From Bifidobacterium breve (GTDB lineage Bacteria; Actinomycetota; Thermoleophilia; Solirubrobacterales; Solirubrobacteraceae): a DNA stretch of 64,000 bases. Of the stretch, positions 8,502-18,719 are shown piece by piece. The DNA is taken from positions 108,182 to 172,181 of the forward strand of contig CAMDBT010000001.1 of assembly GCA_945889475.1 (NCBI GenBank). The letters are read 5' to 3'. Both the position numbers and the translations under genes were made by a program. The notes under the pieces were generated by a model. That model saw only the letters and a program-made list of their open reading frames with translations. It was not told the origin of the DNA and made no database searches. Position 1 is the stretch's first letter; each line of letters opens with the position of its first letter.

Positions 8502-8574
8502 TGGAGCTAGCCGGACTCGAACCGGCGGCCTCCTGGGTGCGATCCAGGCGCTCTCCCAACTGAGCTATAGCCCC
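8502..8574 (-). tRNA. tRNA-Ala (CGC)
   Basis: A 73-base cloverleaf. Acceptor arms are GGGGCTA/TAGCTCC with the alanine identity pair G3-U70. The D-arm is GCTC/GAGC. Anticodon stem CCTGG/CCAGG encloses loop ATCGCAC, so the anticodon is CGC, reading GCG. The T-arm is GCCGG/CCGGC with TTCGAGT. Discriminator A73. CCA is not encoded. Confidence 0.95.
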
Positions 8575-8633
8575 GCAAATGCGAGTGTAGCCGGGCGTGA
8601 GCTCCACAAGCTGCCGCTTCGCTCGCTCTCCGC

Positions 8634-8639
8634 TAGGCT
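8634..8639 (+). promoter_or_regulatory. Leaderless-type -10 hexamer of the 8646 gene
   Basis: TAGGCT lies 6 bases before the ATG at 8646, with no Shine-Dalgarno. Confidence 0.4.
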
Positions 8640-8645
8640 TGCCTG

Positions 8646-9146
8646 ATGGGAATGCTTGATCAGGCGATCCGTGAGCATTTGGATCTCAAGCGCCGCGCGG
8701 GCGCTGACCCGACGGAGATTGCGCAGCTCGAGACCGAAGCGCTGGGAGCTGGCAAGGATGACGCAGTCGAAGCTTCCGCTGAGGTCGAGGAGATCGCCAC
8801 TGAAGAGCCGGCCGGGAGCCAGCCAGCGGAGCTCGAGCCGGAGCTGGTTGTCGCTCCGGAAACGACCGTTGAGGAGCTCGTTGAGCCAGAGATTGAGGAG
8901 AGCCAGCCGACCGAACAGTTCACGTCGCCGGAGGTCGAAGCCGAGCCGATCGCCGAGCCGGAGCCAATCGCCGAGCCGGAGCTGTTCGAATCTGCAGCCG
9001 CCCCCGAAACTGCTCCACAAGGCGCCGACCCCGGCTCTGAAGAGGCCCGCGACGAACTCGAAGCGACACCCGATTTCCTCGAGGAGACGCCGGAACACGA
9101 CCGTCTGTGGTTCGAACGCAAGCCGCCGCGCGACTTCGACTTCTAA
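8646..9146 (+). CDS. Acidic Glu/Pro-rich protein, unknown
   Basis: A 166-residue protein with two parts. The N-terminus (about 1-35) is an amphipathic helix-like segment with MLDQAIREHLDLKRRAGAD. The rest is low-complexity and very rich in Glu, Pro and Ala, ending in a more ordered WFERKPPRDFDF. There is no membrane segment or signal peptide, so it is probably cytoplasmic and largely disordered. I think the N-terminal segment recurs in actinobacterial hypothetical proteins, but I can give no function. Confidence 0.6.
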   Translation: MGMLDQAIREHLDLKRRAGADPTEIAQLETEALGAGKDDAVEASAEVEEIATEEPAGSQPAELEPELVVAPETTVEELVEPEIEESQPTEQFTSPEVEAEPIAEPEPIAEPELFESAAAPETAPQGADPGSEEARDELEATPDFLEETPEHDRLWFERKPPRDFDF

Positions 9147-9254
9147 GCCCCTCTCTAGGGCACGCAGTTTCTCGTCATCGCCCGCTGTGAACCGCAACGC
9201 CTGAGCGGCGCTCCACGCAGCGTTGATCAGGATCAAGTCGACTCGCGGCGAAGC

Positions 9255-9282
9255 GCCCTTGGCCCCGGCCAGCGCCAAGGGC
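9255..9282. promoter_or_regulatory. Perfect 8-bp inverted repeat before tRNA-Ala (UGC)
   Basis: GCCCTTGG and CCAAGGGC flank a 12-base spacer and end 18 bases before the mature tRNA 5' end. TAAACT at 9285-9290 then makes a plausible -10 for the tRNA. The repeat would overlap the -35 region, so it could be a protein-binding site or an upstream terminator. Confidence 0.4.
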
Positions 9283-9300
9283 TCTAAACTTCAAGACCGA

Positions 9301-9373
9301 GGGGCCATAGCTCAGCTGGGAGAGCGCCGCCTTTGCAAGGCGGAGGTCGTCGGTTCGATCCCGACTGGCTCCA
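9301..9373 (+). tRNA. tRNA-Ala (UGC)
   Basis: A 73-base cloverleaf. Acceptor arms are GGGGCCA/TGGCTCC with G3-U70. Anticodon stem CCGCC/GGCGG encloses TTTGCAA, giving anticodon TGC. The T-arm is GTCGG/CCGAC with TTCGATC. CCA is not encoded. Confidence 0.96.
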
Positions 9374-9442
9374 TCGCCGCACCCGCCGGGCGAGAGCGGC
9401 GTGCGGGCGGGCGGAAGCGGCGTACCGCCGGTCGGCTTGGAG

Positions 9443-9448
9443 TAGAAT
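9443..9448 (+). promoter_or_regulatory. Leaderless-type -10 hexamer of the DUF3089 gene
   Basis: TAGAAT lies 7 bases before the ATG at 9456. It separates this gene from the tRNA just upstream. Confidence 0.5.
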
Positions 9449-9455
9449 CTCAACG

Positions 9456-10547
9456 ATGCGCACACGTCTGCTGACTATCTTCCTGCCCGCAGCGCTCGTC
9501 GCCGGAGCCTTCGCAGCTACAGCTGCGAGCGCAAACGGCGTGACGCCAACCGTCTGGCTCTGCAAGCCAGGATTGGCATCCAACCCGTGCACCAGTTCGG
9601 CCAAGACAACGCTGATCAAACCGAACGGCGCCCAAGTCACCGAGCCGTCGCGAGCCCGAGCGAAGCAGCCGATTGACTGCTTCTACGTCTACCCGACGGT
9701 AAGCCAGCAGATGACGGCAAACTCGAACCTCCAGATCACCTCGGCCGAGACCGGCGTCGCGATGGCTCAAGCTTCGCGTTTCAACGCTAAGTGCCGCGTC
9801 TTTGCCCCGATGTACCGGCAGCTAACGCTGGCGGCGCTCTTCGGCCAGGCGGCTGGCACGCCCGACCGAGACCTCGCATACAACGACGTCAAGTCAGCCT
9901 GGGCCGAATACTTGGCGAAGTACAACAAGGGCCGCGGCGTGGTGCTGATCGGTCACTCGCAAGGCAGCTTCACGCTCACCAAGCTGATCGCGGAGCAGAT
10001 CGACCAGAGGACTTCGGTCCGGCGCAAGATCGTCTCCGCACTATTGATCGGCGGCGGCGTCGTCGTTCCGAAGGGCAAGGACGTCGGCGGCAGCTTCAAG
10101 AAGATTGCGGCCTGTCGCAAGACCAACCAAGTCGGCTGCGTTGTCGGCTACAACACCTTCTCGCAGCAGCCTCCGGCCGACAGCCGGTTCGGGCGCACCT
10201 TGGAGCCAGGCAAGGAGATCCTCTGCGCCAACCCGGCGGCGCTGAAGCGAGGGGCGACCGGCAAGGCCAAGGTCCTAATCCCTACTTCGCAGCTGGGCTT
10301 CGGCGGCACGCCGCTGGCGCCGACTCCATGGGTTGCAATGAATGATCTCTACAAGACCAAGTGCGTCAGCGGCGGCGGTGCCAGTTGGCTGCAGGCCAAC
10401 GACATCGCCAGCGCGAGCGACCAGCGGCCTCGCTTCGGTGCGCCGCTCGGTGCTACCTGGGGGCTGCACATCGTCGATGTGAACATCGTTCTCGGGAACC
10501 TCGTTGAGCTAGTAGACAGCCAGTCGGCAGCCTGGCGCAAGCGCTAG
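9456..10547 (+). CDS. Secreted DUF3089 alpha/beta-hydrolase
   Basis: A 363-residue exported protein. Residues 1-26 form a Sec signal peptide. The DUF3089 opening motif DCFYVYPTVS and the nucleophile elbow VLIGHSQGSF (GxSxG) are present, so a lipase/esterase-like serine hydrolase is likely. The substrate is unknown. The open frame extends upstream through the tRNA-Ala gene, so the longer reading is rejected. The ATG at 9456 is supported by the signal peptide beginning there and by TAGAAT 7 bases upstream. Several cysteines could form disulfides outside the membrane. Confidence 0.82.
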   Translation: MRTRLLTIFLPAALVAGAFAATAASANGVTPTVWLCKPGLASNPCTSSAKTTLIKPNGAQVTEPSRARAKQPIDCFYVYPTVSQQMTANSNLQITSAETGVAMAQASRFNAKCRVFAPMYRQLTLAALFGQAAGTPDRDLAYNDVKSAWAEYLAKYNKGRGVVLIGHSQGSFTLTKLIAEQIDQRTSVRRKIVSALLIGGGVVVPKGKDVGGSFKKIAACRKTNQVGCVVGYNTFSQQPPADSRFGRTLEPGKEILCANPAALKRGATGKAKVLIPTSQLGFGGTPLAPTPWVAMNDLYKTKCVSGGGASWLQANDIASASDQRPRFGAPLGATWGLHIVDVNIVLGNLVELVDSQSAAWRKR

Positions 10548-10589
10548 GCGGGGCGGACCCGAAGCTGCCCGCCAGGCGGCTCAGCTCGC

Positions 10590-10595
10590 TATCAT
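10590..10595 (+). promoter_or_regulatory. Leaderless-type -10 hexamer of the LolA-like gene
   Basis: TATCAT lies 9 bases before the GTG at 10605, with no Shine-Dalgarno. Confidence 0.45.
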
Positions 10596-10604
10596 TACCG
10601 CACT

Positions 10605-11807
10605 GTGTTGGCCTTCATTCGCAACGCATCAAGCAAGACCCTGCTCGCTTTGAGCTCATCGTTAGTGGCGCTCGTGGCGGTCGGCGTGGTAGTCGCGTCG
10701 GGCTCGGGCGCGAATAGCGGAACACCGCCCGCGAAGCCGCTCGCGGAAGCGATCGCAGATTCCTTGGCCGGTCCACAGATCGCGGGCATTAGCGCGCGAA
10801 TCGAGTTCACCAACAGGCTGCTCCCTTCGACCGGCTTTGGCGGCCAGGATCCGCTGATGGCTGGCGGTAGCGGCCGCCTCTGGGCGTCGAACAAGTCCGC
10901 CGTGCGGATCGAACTTCAGTCTGAAGCGGGCGGCGGCGATGTCGAGATCGTTGCCCGCGGCAACAAGCTGTGGCTCTACCACGCGGCTTCGAACACCGTC
11001 TACAAGACGACGATGGCGCCCGACAAGAGCGGCAACGGCGCGAAGACGCCGCCGACCGTTGCGGCGGTCAAGCGGGTCCTTCGCCAGCTCGGCAGCGACG
11101 CGACCATCTCCGGCGCGCTGGGGGACAACGTTGCTGGCCGGCCGGCTTACAGCACACGGATTGCGCCGAAGGCTAAGGGCGGGCTCGTCGGCGGCGCCGA
11201 CGTGACTTGGGACGCCGCCAACGGAGCGCCGCTGCGCGTAGCAGTTTTCGCCCGCGGCCAGAACGATCCAGTGATCGCGATTGAGGCGACGGAGGTTAGC
11301 TTCGGCCCAGTAGACCCCTCGGTCTTCGCGATCAGGCCGCCGGCGGGCGCCAAGGTTGAAGAGCTCAGCGCGGCGTCGAACGGCGGCAAGCCTAAGAAGG
11401 GCAAGAAGCCTGCCCGCCCGGTCACCGGCCTGCGGGCAGCAAAGGCGGCGGCGCCGTTCAACGTGTCAGCCCCGGCCACGCTTGGCCAGCGCAAGCGCAG
11501 CGCCGTGACGGCCGTCGGCCGCGGCGCCAAGACCAAAGTTATTGTTCGCTACGGCAAAGGCCTCGGCGCCATCACGGTGATCGAGAGCGTCGCCTCCAAG
11601 ACTCACGCGGCGCCCACATCGGCGCGCTCAAAGAACAGCGAGCACGACGCGATTCAGATTCCTACAGCGAAAATCGGTTCCGCTCAGGCGATCGCCCTCG
11701 GCACCCCACTCGGATCGATTGTCAGCTTCACGCGCGGTCGTGTGCACTACGTCGTGATCGGCTCGGTCACTCAGCAGGACGCTCTCGCCGCGGCCCGCGG
11801 GCTCTAG
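10605..11807 (+). CDS. Exported LolA-like protein with extra C-terminal domain
   Basis: A 400-residue protein with an N-terminal signal/anchor (about 10-35). The central region (about 45-255) has the sequence character of LolA/LppX-type lipid-binding sandwiches, with GRLWASNKSAVRIELQSEA, KLWLYHAASNTVYK and SVFAIRPPAGAKVEEL. A basic Lys/Pro linker (about 263-275) leads to a second domain (about 300-400) ending in a DUF4367-like VVIGSV segment. GTG start. The gene is 5 bases upstream of an ABC exporter pair and probably works with it, for example by shuttling a lipid or lipoprotein substrate. That role is an inference. Confidence 0.65.
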   Translation: MLAFIRNASSKTLLALSSSLVALVAVGVVVASGSGANSGTPPAKPLAEAIADSLAGPQIAGISARIEFTNRLLPSTGFGGQDPLMAGGSGRLWASNKSAVRIELQSEAGGGDVEIVARGNKLWLYHAASNTVYKTTMAPDKSGNGAKTPPTVAAVKRVLRQLGSDATISGALGDNVAGRPAYSTRIAPKAKGGLVGGADVTWDAANGAPLRVAVFARGQNDPVIAIEATEVSFGPVDPSVFAIRPPAGAKVEELSAASNGGKPKKGKKPARPVTGLRAAKAAAPFNVSAPATLGQRKRSAVTAVGRGAKTKVIVRYGKGLGAITVIESVASKTHAAPTSARSKNSEHDAIQIPTAKIGSAQAIALGTPLGSIVSFTRGRVHYVVIGSVTQQDALAAARGL

Positions 11808-11812
11808 ACACC

Positions 11813-12790
11813 GTGAGCGAACAGGCGCCGGTCGCGCTCCGCGGCTTGACCAAGAAGTACGGTCGGATCACCGCCGTTGACGACGTCTCGCTAACCGTCA
11901 ACGAAGGCGATGTCTACGGCTACCTCGGCCCCAACGGGGCGGGCAAAACCACCTCGCTGCGGATGATGCTGGGGCTGATCACGCCGACCGCCGGCGAGGC
12001 GCGCGTCTTTGGCAAGGATCCGCAGCGCTCTGTTGAGGCGCTCGCCGAGGTGGCAGGTTTCGTCGAAGCGCCGCGCTTCTACCCCTACCTCGACGGAATC
12101 ACCAACCTGCGCCTCGTCGCCGCGCTGGACGGCAACAGCGCCGAAACGCGGATCGCCGAGGCGCTCGATCTGGTTGAGCTAAGCGACCGCGCTGGTGACA
12201 AGGTCGGCGGCTACTCGCACGGGATGCGCCAACGGCTGGGGATTGCGGGGGCACTCATTCGCAGCCCGAAGCTGCTGCTACTCGACGAGCCAACAACCGG
12301 GCTAGACCCCGGCGGAATGCGCGACATGCGCGCGCTGATCGGCAGGCTCTCGGCCGAGGGAATGACGGTGATGCTCTCCAGCCACCTGCTGGCCGAAGTC
12401 GAAGAGCTCTGTAACCGCGTAGCAATCGTTCGCAGTGGCCGAATCGTCTACGAAGGCGAGCTCGATGAGATGCGCGCCGCCGCAGGACTGACGATTCGCC
12501 TGCGCACCAGCGACGATGAGGTAGCGCTGCGCGTGCTCGCGGGTCGGCGCGGAATCAGCGACGTGGTCCGCCATGGGACGGCGCCGATCCAATTCCGCGC
12601 CGCCGACGAGACGGCGATCGGCGAGCTATCGCGCGCGCTGGCCGACTCCGGCGCATTGATCCTCGAACTAGCCCCAAGCGCGGCAACCTTGGAGGATCTT
12701 TTCTTCGAACTGACCGAGGGCGAAGGCGGCGCAGCCGCCGAAGCGAAGCGGCTCGATGAGCTCTCCGACCCAATCAGAGGCCCGCAGTGA
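11813..12790 (+). CDS. ABC exporter ATP-binding protein
   Basis: A 325-residue ATPase of the BcrA/CcmA-like type. The Walker A motif is GPNGAGKTT at about 43-51, the signature is YSHGMRQRL, and Walker B is LLLLDEPTTGLD, followed by the H-loop SSHLLAEVEEL. An extra C-terminal region of about 100 residues after the nucleotide-binding domain is usual for this export subfamily. It follows the LolA-like gene by 5 bases and overlaps its permease by 4, so the three genes form one unit. The substrate is not evident. Confidence 0.9.
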   Translation: MSEQAPVALRGLTKKYGRITAVDDVSLTVNEGDVYGYLGPNGAGKTTSLRMMLGLITPTAGEARVFGKDPQRSVEALAEVAGFVEAPRFYPYLDGITNLRLVAALDGNSAETRIAEALDLVELSDRAGDKVGGYSHGMRQRLGIAGALIRSPKLLLLDEPTTGLDPGGMRDMRALIGRLSAEGMTVMLSSHLLAEVEELCNRVAIVRSGRIVYEGELDEMRAAAGLTIRLRTSDDEVALRVLAGRRGISDVVRHGTAPIQFRAADETAIGELSRALADSGALILELAPSAATLEDLFFELTEGEGGAAAEAKRLDELSDPIRGPQ

Positions 12791-13608
12791 GCCGCCCGGG
12801 GACAATGACCGTCTACCGCTGGGAGCTGCGCAAGCTGCGCGCCCAGAAGCGAACCTACTTAGGGCTCGGCGCCGCAGTACTGGTGCCGGTGGCAATCGCG
12901 GCCGCGGTCGCGGCTAGGCCTGGAGGACCAACCGAAGTGCCGTTTGGCTCCTACGTAGACGACACCGGCCTTGCCTTCCCGCTGGTCACGCTGCTCTTTG
13001 GCTCAATCTGGTTCTACCCGCTGATCGCAGCGCTCGTGTCCGGCGACATTGTCGCCAACGAGGACAACAACGGAACGCTGAAGACAATCCTGACCCGCTC
13101 CGTTGAACGGAGCCAAGTCTTCTTCGGCAAGGTGCTCGCAGCCTTCAGCTACTCGATCCTCGCGGTTGCGCTCAGCGCTGCGGTGGCAACGGTCTCCGGA
13201 ATCCTTGTCTCCGGTTTCAATCCGATTCCAACCCTCTCGGGCAGCATCGTCACGGCCGAGCACGGGCTGGCGCTAGTGGCCGCCAGCCTCGGTGTCTATC
13301 TGTTGCCGATCCTCGCGATCTCCAGCATCGCACTGCTGCTCTCGACCGTCTTTCGCAACAGCGCTGCGGCCGTCGTCGGCACGCTGATGTTCTCGATACT
13401 GCTGCAGCTGGTTGTGATTATCCCCGGCCTCGACGGCCTCCAGCCTTACCTACTCAGCAGCCAATTCGACTCCTGGCAGGGGCTGCTGCGCACGCCCGCC
13501 GACTGGCAGCCGATCATCCGCGCCGCGTGGGTTTCCGCAGCCTACGCAGTCCCATCGCTGGCAGTCGCCTTGACCGTCTTCCTTCGCCGCGACGTCGCCG
13601 GCGGTTAG
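12787..13608 (+). CDS. ABC exporter permease (ABC-2 type)
   Basis: A 273-residue integral membrane protein with about six hydrophobic segments. The family-typical NEDNNGTLKTILTRSVERSQ lies after the second segment, where ABC-2 permeases carry the conserved coupling region. The GTG start overlaps the ATPase stop (GTGA). It forms the membrane channel for the 11813-12790 ATPase and would act as a dimer. It ends facing a convergent gene across a 66-base gap with a strong hairpin. Confidence 0.88.
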   Translation: MSRPGTMTVYRWELRKLRAQKRTYLGLGAAVLVPVAIAAAVAARPGGPTEVPFGSYVDDTGLAFPLVTLLFGSIWFYPLIAALVSGDIVANEDNNGTLKTILTRSVERSQVFFGKVLAAFSYSILAVALSAAVATVSGILVSGFNPIPTLSGSIVTAEHGLALVAASLGVYLLPILAISSIALLLSTVFRNSAAAVVGTLMFSILLQLVVIIPGLDGLQPYLLSSQFDSWQGLLRTPADWQPIIRAAWVSAAYAVPSLAVALTVFLRRDVAGG

Positions 13609-13650
13609 AACCGATCAGCCAATCAGTTCCTCGACGCGTTCGGCCGCCGC

Positions 13651-13668
13651 CGCTGCCGAGCGGCAGCG
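13651..13668. terminator. Bidirectional hairpin between convergent genes
   Basis: CGCTGCC-GAGC-GGCAGCG is a perfect 7-bp GC-rich stem with a 4-base loop. It sits between the permease stop (13608) and the stop of the convergent 13675 gene. No T-tract on either strand, so intrinsic efficiency is uncertain. Confidence 0.55.
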
Positions 13669-13674
13669 CTTAGC

Positions 13675-13958
13675 TCAGGACGCAGCAGCAGGGTTCTGCT
13701 TAGCCCACTCGATGATCTTCGCCGACTCGTCGAAGCCGGTGCCATCATCGAACTCGATCGCTGGAACCCAGGTGCGGCCGGTAAGAGCCTTCACTTGGCG
13801 GCGCTTGGGCTGCAGCGAGAGCGGCAGCCCGCCGTATCCATAAACCTTCACGACCTCAGGGTCGTAGCCGGCCTCAAGCAGCGCTTGGTGCGCTTCGCCG
13901 CAGGAATGCTTGTGGCCAAGCACCTTCCGCGTCCAGGCGCCGTAACAGACGTAGAGCT

Positions 13959-13962
<4 letters not shown>
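13675..13962 (-). CDS. Small thioredoxin-fold (GST-N/glutaredoxin-like) protein
   Basis: A 95-residue single-domain protein. The pattern [10 protein letters not shown] ... [15 protein letters not shown] ... [15 protein letters not shown] fits a glutathione-S-transferase N-terminal or glutaredoxin-like fold, including the cis-Pro after Val. The redox CxxC is absent. The cysteines are C6 and C21, so it is not a classical glutaredoxin. It starts within the last bases of the transketolase gene (4-base overlap) and is probably translated with it. The function is unknown, with a redox or conjugation role possible. Confidence 0.65.
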
Positions 13963-15953
<1,991 letters not shown>

Positions 15954-16012
15954 AGCCGTGGAGTATCCACTAGCGCGCGAACCGATGTGCTGCGAGTCTG
16001 TGAAGCGTCCGC

Positions 16013-16909
16013 TCAGTCCGACTGTTCGGACTTGGCCTTCTGCTTCTCGTCGTCACCGCTGCCGATCGCTGGCGCCGAGCGGGCGGCGCGAAGCTCGTAG
16101 TCCTTGCGAACGGTGTGATCGGCGGTCGAGAGCACCTTGTCGGCTTTCAGCGCGCGGCCGAGAGCCTCTCGAGGGCCACGGCCAATCGCCGACATCACCT
16201 GGTTGAGTGGGCCGACCGACCGTGGCACAAAGACGTCGAAGCGAGGCTGCTTCAGTGCCGAGAGAATCTCATCTGCCACGTCCTGCGGCAACGCCTGCTT
16301 GACGGCGCGGGTTTCGGCAAGGCCTCCACCGAGCTCGGTCTGAACCGCGACCGGCATCACGCAGGAGACCTCAACGCCGGTGCCGCGCAGCTCGGCGCGG
16401 ATCGCCTCGCTGAGGCCAACGACGTAGTGCTTCGTGCCGCAGTAGGTGGCGCCGTGGGCGTAGCCAGCCTTGCCGGCCGCCGAGGCGATGTTGACAACGT
16501 GCCCGTGGCCGCGAGCGATCATCGACGGGATCGTCAGACGGCAGCCGTAGTCAACGCCGTAGATGTTGATGTCGATCATCCGCTTCGTCGTCGCCATATC
16601 CTCGTCGAGGTATGGGCCAAGCTGCATGATCCCTGCGTTGTTGATGATCACGTCGATCGGGCCAAGCTGCTCCTGAACGGAGGCGACGAAGGCGGCGAAT
16701 GAATCGAAATCGGTGACGTCGAGCTGAAGGGCGATCGTTCCAGCGCCGATCTCCGCCGCTGTCTGGTCCGCTAGCGGACCGTCGAGGTCGCCGATCGCGA
16801 CCTTCATCCCGGCGCGCGAGAGCGTCTGCGCGGTGCTCTTGCCGATCCCCCGGGCACCGCCGGTAATCGCGACTATTTGACCTACGAGATTGCGTTCTTG
16901 CTTAGCCAT
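16013..16909 (-). CDS. Short-chain dehydrogenase/reductase
   Basis: A 298-residue NAD(P)-dependent SDR. The cofactor motif is TGGARGIG (16-23), NNAG lies at 90-93, and the catalytic set is S143, Y156, K160 (YCGTK). A basic tail of about 50 residues follows the Rossmann fold. D41 after the second strand (GDLDG) suggests NAD preference, which is an inference. The ATG is preceded by GGAGGAG. The substrate is unknown. It stands alone between transketolase and the polysaccharide locus. Confidence 0.88.
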   Translation of the reverse strand: MAKQERNLVGQIVAITGGARGIGKSTAQTLSRAGMKVAIGDLDGPLADQTAAEIGAGTIALQLDVTDFDSFAAFVASVQEQLGPIDVIINNAGIMQLGPYLDEDMATTKRMIDINIYGVDYGCRLTIPSMIARGHGHVVNIASAAGKAGYAHGATYCGTKHYVVGLSEAIRAELRGTGVEVSCVMPVAVQTELGGGLAETRAVKQALPQDVADEILSALKQPRFDVFVPRSVGPLNQVMSAIGRGPREALGRALKADKVLSTADHTVRKDYELRAARSAPAIGSGDDEKQKAKSEQSD

Positions 16910-16945
16910 CTGCTGCTCCTCCGTACGCGCTTAGCCAGTACGTAG

Positions 16946-16951
16946 AAGCTA
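16946..16951 (-). promoter_or_regulatory. Candidate -10 of the SDR gene
   Basis: On the minus strand TAGCTT lies 36 bases before the ATG at 16909, leaving room for a short leader with the GGAGGAG ribosome-binding site. Confidence 0.35.
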
Positions 16952-16971
16952 CCGCAAGCACGCAGCAAACG

Positions 16972-17574
16972 TCATTGATCCTCGCCGCCACTGGGCCAAG
17001 CCGGACCGTCCTCGCGGTAAAGGTCGTCGCCGCCGAAGACGGTCCTCAATGTGCGCCGCAGGATCTGCCGGTCGAGCTTCCACGAGCGGTTCTCGATGTA
17101 CCAGAGGTCTAGCTCAATTCGCTGATCCCACGGCAGCCCGGCGCGACCGTTGACCTGCGCCCAGCCGGTGATGCCGGGGCGAATGCTGAGCCGGCCGCGT
17201 TGGCGCGGCGTGTACTGCTCGACCTGCGAAGCTACCGTTGGCCTTGGCCCGATGATCGCCATCTCCCCACGCAGCACGTTGATCAGGTTCGGGAGTTCAT
17301 CGATCGAGCTGCGGCGCAGCAGCGCGCCCAGCCGAGTAATGCGCTCGTCATTCTCGGCAACTGCGAGGCCAGCGCCGAGATGCTCAGCGCCGCTGACCAT
17401 CGTTCGAAGCTTGATCACTTCGAACTCCTGGCCGCCGAGGCCGGTGCGGCGCTGGCGATAGATTGGTGACCCGCGCGACTCAAGCGCCACGGCGATCAGC
17501 GCCAAGAGAAGCAGCGGCGAACAAACCACGAGCACCACGGTGGCAACTAGGAGATCAAAGAGGCGGCGCAGCAT
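16972..17574 (-). CDS. Initiating sugar-phosphate transferase (PglC/WcaJ-type)
   Basis: A 200-residue monotopic phosphoglycosyltransferase that puts the first sugar-1-phosphate on undecaprenyl phosphate. It has one N-terminal membrane helix (about 4-30), then YRQRRTG, FEVIKLRTM, RRSSIDELPNLINVLRGEM (catalytic Asp-Glu), IGPRP and RPGITGWAQVNGR. All are classic family motifs, and the length is that of the minimal PglC type. The open frame extends 116 codons upstream inside the glycosyltransferase gene. I reject that because an ATG sits exactly on the previous stop (TGATG at 17574). Confidence 0.93.
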   Translation of the reverse strand: MLRRLFDLLVATVVLVVCSPLLLLALIAVALESRGSPIYRQRRTGLGGQEFEVIKLRTMVSGAEHLGAGLAVAENDERITRLGALLRRSSIDELPNLINVLRGEMAIIGPRPTVASQVEQYTPRQRGRLSIRPGITGWAQVNGRAGLPWDQRIELDLWYIENRSWKLDRQILRRTLRTVFGGDDLYREDGPAWPSGGEDQ

Positions 17575-18719
17575 CAGCGCGTTCCCTCCGGCGGCGCCCA
17601 CCCGGCCGGCGTGCCGTGGCGCACGTAATCCCATAGCCCGGCGCCGATCGATGCCGTCGTCAATAGGTAGTAGCGAGCGATCAGCAGCGGTTTGAACGCA
17701 ACCACGGCGCCAAGCAGCGCGGCTAGCACCAGCAGCAGCTGCAAGGCAAGCGTTACTAGGTAGACGGTTCCCTGCCCAATCAGGATCAAGTTTGAAACGA
17801 ATGCAAGTAGATGGAGCTTCGGCGTTGCGTAGCGCAGAGCGCGGTGGCAGTAGATCATTACGGCGTAGGACGGCGAGTAGCCGCGCGGGGAAAGCAGCCC
17901 GCCGCGGAGAACGATCGGCCAAGCGTGGCTCATCATTCTCCGCTTGCGCGCGAACTCGCCTTCGACCGATGGCACCATCTTCTCGCTGGCACGGGCGCTC
18001 GGCACGTAGAGCGCGCGGCGGCCGCGCTTGACGAAATTGAACGGGAAGCTGAGGTCATGGCCCATCACCGGATCGACCTCGATGTAGTCGACGCGGCGCA
18101 CGGCATAGATTGCGCCGTTACCGCCGGTGACTGAGGCCAGTTGCGATTCGCGAACCCGCTGCCACATCTCAAAGCGCCAGTAGAGCCCTTCCTGATTGGT
18201 TGAGCCATCGTCGCCGCTGAAGCGAACTTGGCCGCAGACATAGCCGACGTCATCGAGTTCAAGCTCGCCGACCAGTGCGCGCAGCGCCTCCGGCTGCCAG
18301 CTGGCGTTCGCATCAGAGAAGGCGATCACCGTCGACCGCGGGTCGGCGGCGGCGACGGCGGCGTCCTGGGCGCGCACCTTCCCGCCCCACTCAAGCTCCA
18401 AGACAACGTCGGCACCGGCGCTACGCGCCTGCGCGGCGGTCTCGTCCGGCGACCCATCGCAGGCGACGATCACTTCGAGCCGCTCGGCCGGCCAATCTAG
18501 CTCACGCGCGTTGGCGACACGCGCCGCGATCACCGACTGCTCTCGGTGGGCGGCGATCACGAGCGTTACGAACGGCTCCTCGCCAGCGGCGATCGGCCGT
18601 GGCGGTTGGGCGCGTCGGCGGCTGAGCTTGGCCCAGACGCCTAGCAGTAGCGGATAGCCGAGCTGGGCGAAAACCAGCAGCGCGATCGAGATCCAGAAGA
18701 TCAGCTCGGCGACAATCAT
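17574..18719 (-). CDS. Membrane glycosyltransferase, GT2 family
   Basis: A 381-residue inverting GT-A enzyme. An N-terminal hydrophobic segment precedes the catalytic domain: FVTLVIAAHREQS, VIVACDGSPDETA, and VIAFSDANASWQPE, which supplies the DxD-like metal site. About three C-terminal membrane segments follow (LLAFVSNLILIGQGTVYLV onward). It belongs to the polysaccharide locus. It overlaps the GT4 gene upstream by 4 bases and the initiating transferase downstream by 1. The donor and acceptor are unknown. Confidence 0.88.
   Translation of the reverse strand: MIVAELIFWISIALLVFAQLGYPLLLGVWAKLSRRRAQPPRPIAAGEEPFVTLVIAAHREQSVIAARVANARELDWPAERLEVIVACDGSPDETAAQARSAGADVVLELEWGGKVRAQDAAVAAADPRSTVIAFSDANASWQPEALRALVGELELDDVGYVCGQVRFSGDDGSTNQEGLYWRFEMWQRVRESQLASVTGGNGAIYAVRRVDYIEVDPVMGHDLSFPFNFVKRGRRALYVPSARASEKMVPSVEGEFARKRRMMSHAWPIVLRGGLLSPRGYSPSYAVMIYCHRALRYATPKLHLLAFVSNLILIGQGTVYLVTLALQLLLVLAALLGAVVAFKPLLIARYYLLTTASIGAGLWDYVRHGTPAGWAPPEGTR

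Noticed and set aside
8502..9373. Genomic island inserted at tRNA-Ala
   Set aside because: No integrase, no direct repeat of the tRNA 3' end, and no phage or mobile genes nearby.
9333..10547. A 404-codon reading of the DUF3089 gene starting inside tRNA-Ala
   Set aside because: The first 41 codons overlap the tRNA. A signal peptide begins at the ATG at 9456.
16972..17922. A 316-codon reading of the initiating sugar transferase
   Set aside because: The extra N-terminus lies wholly inside the preceding glycosyltransferase gene. The ATG at 17574 on its stop gives the exact family start.
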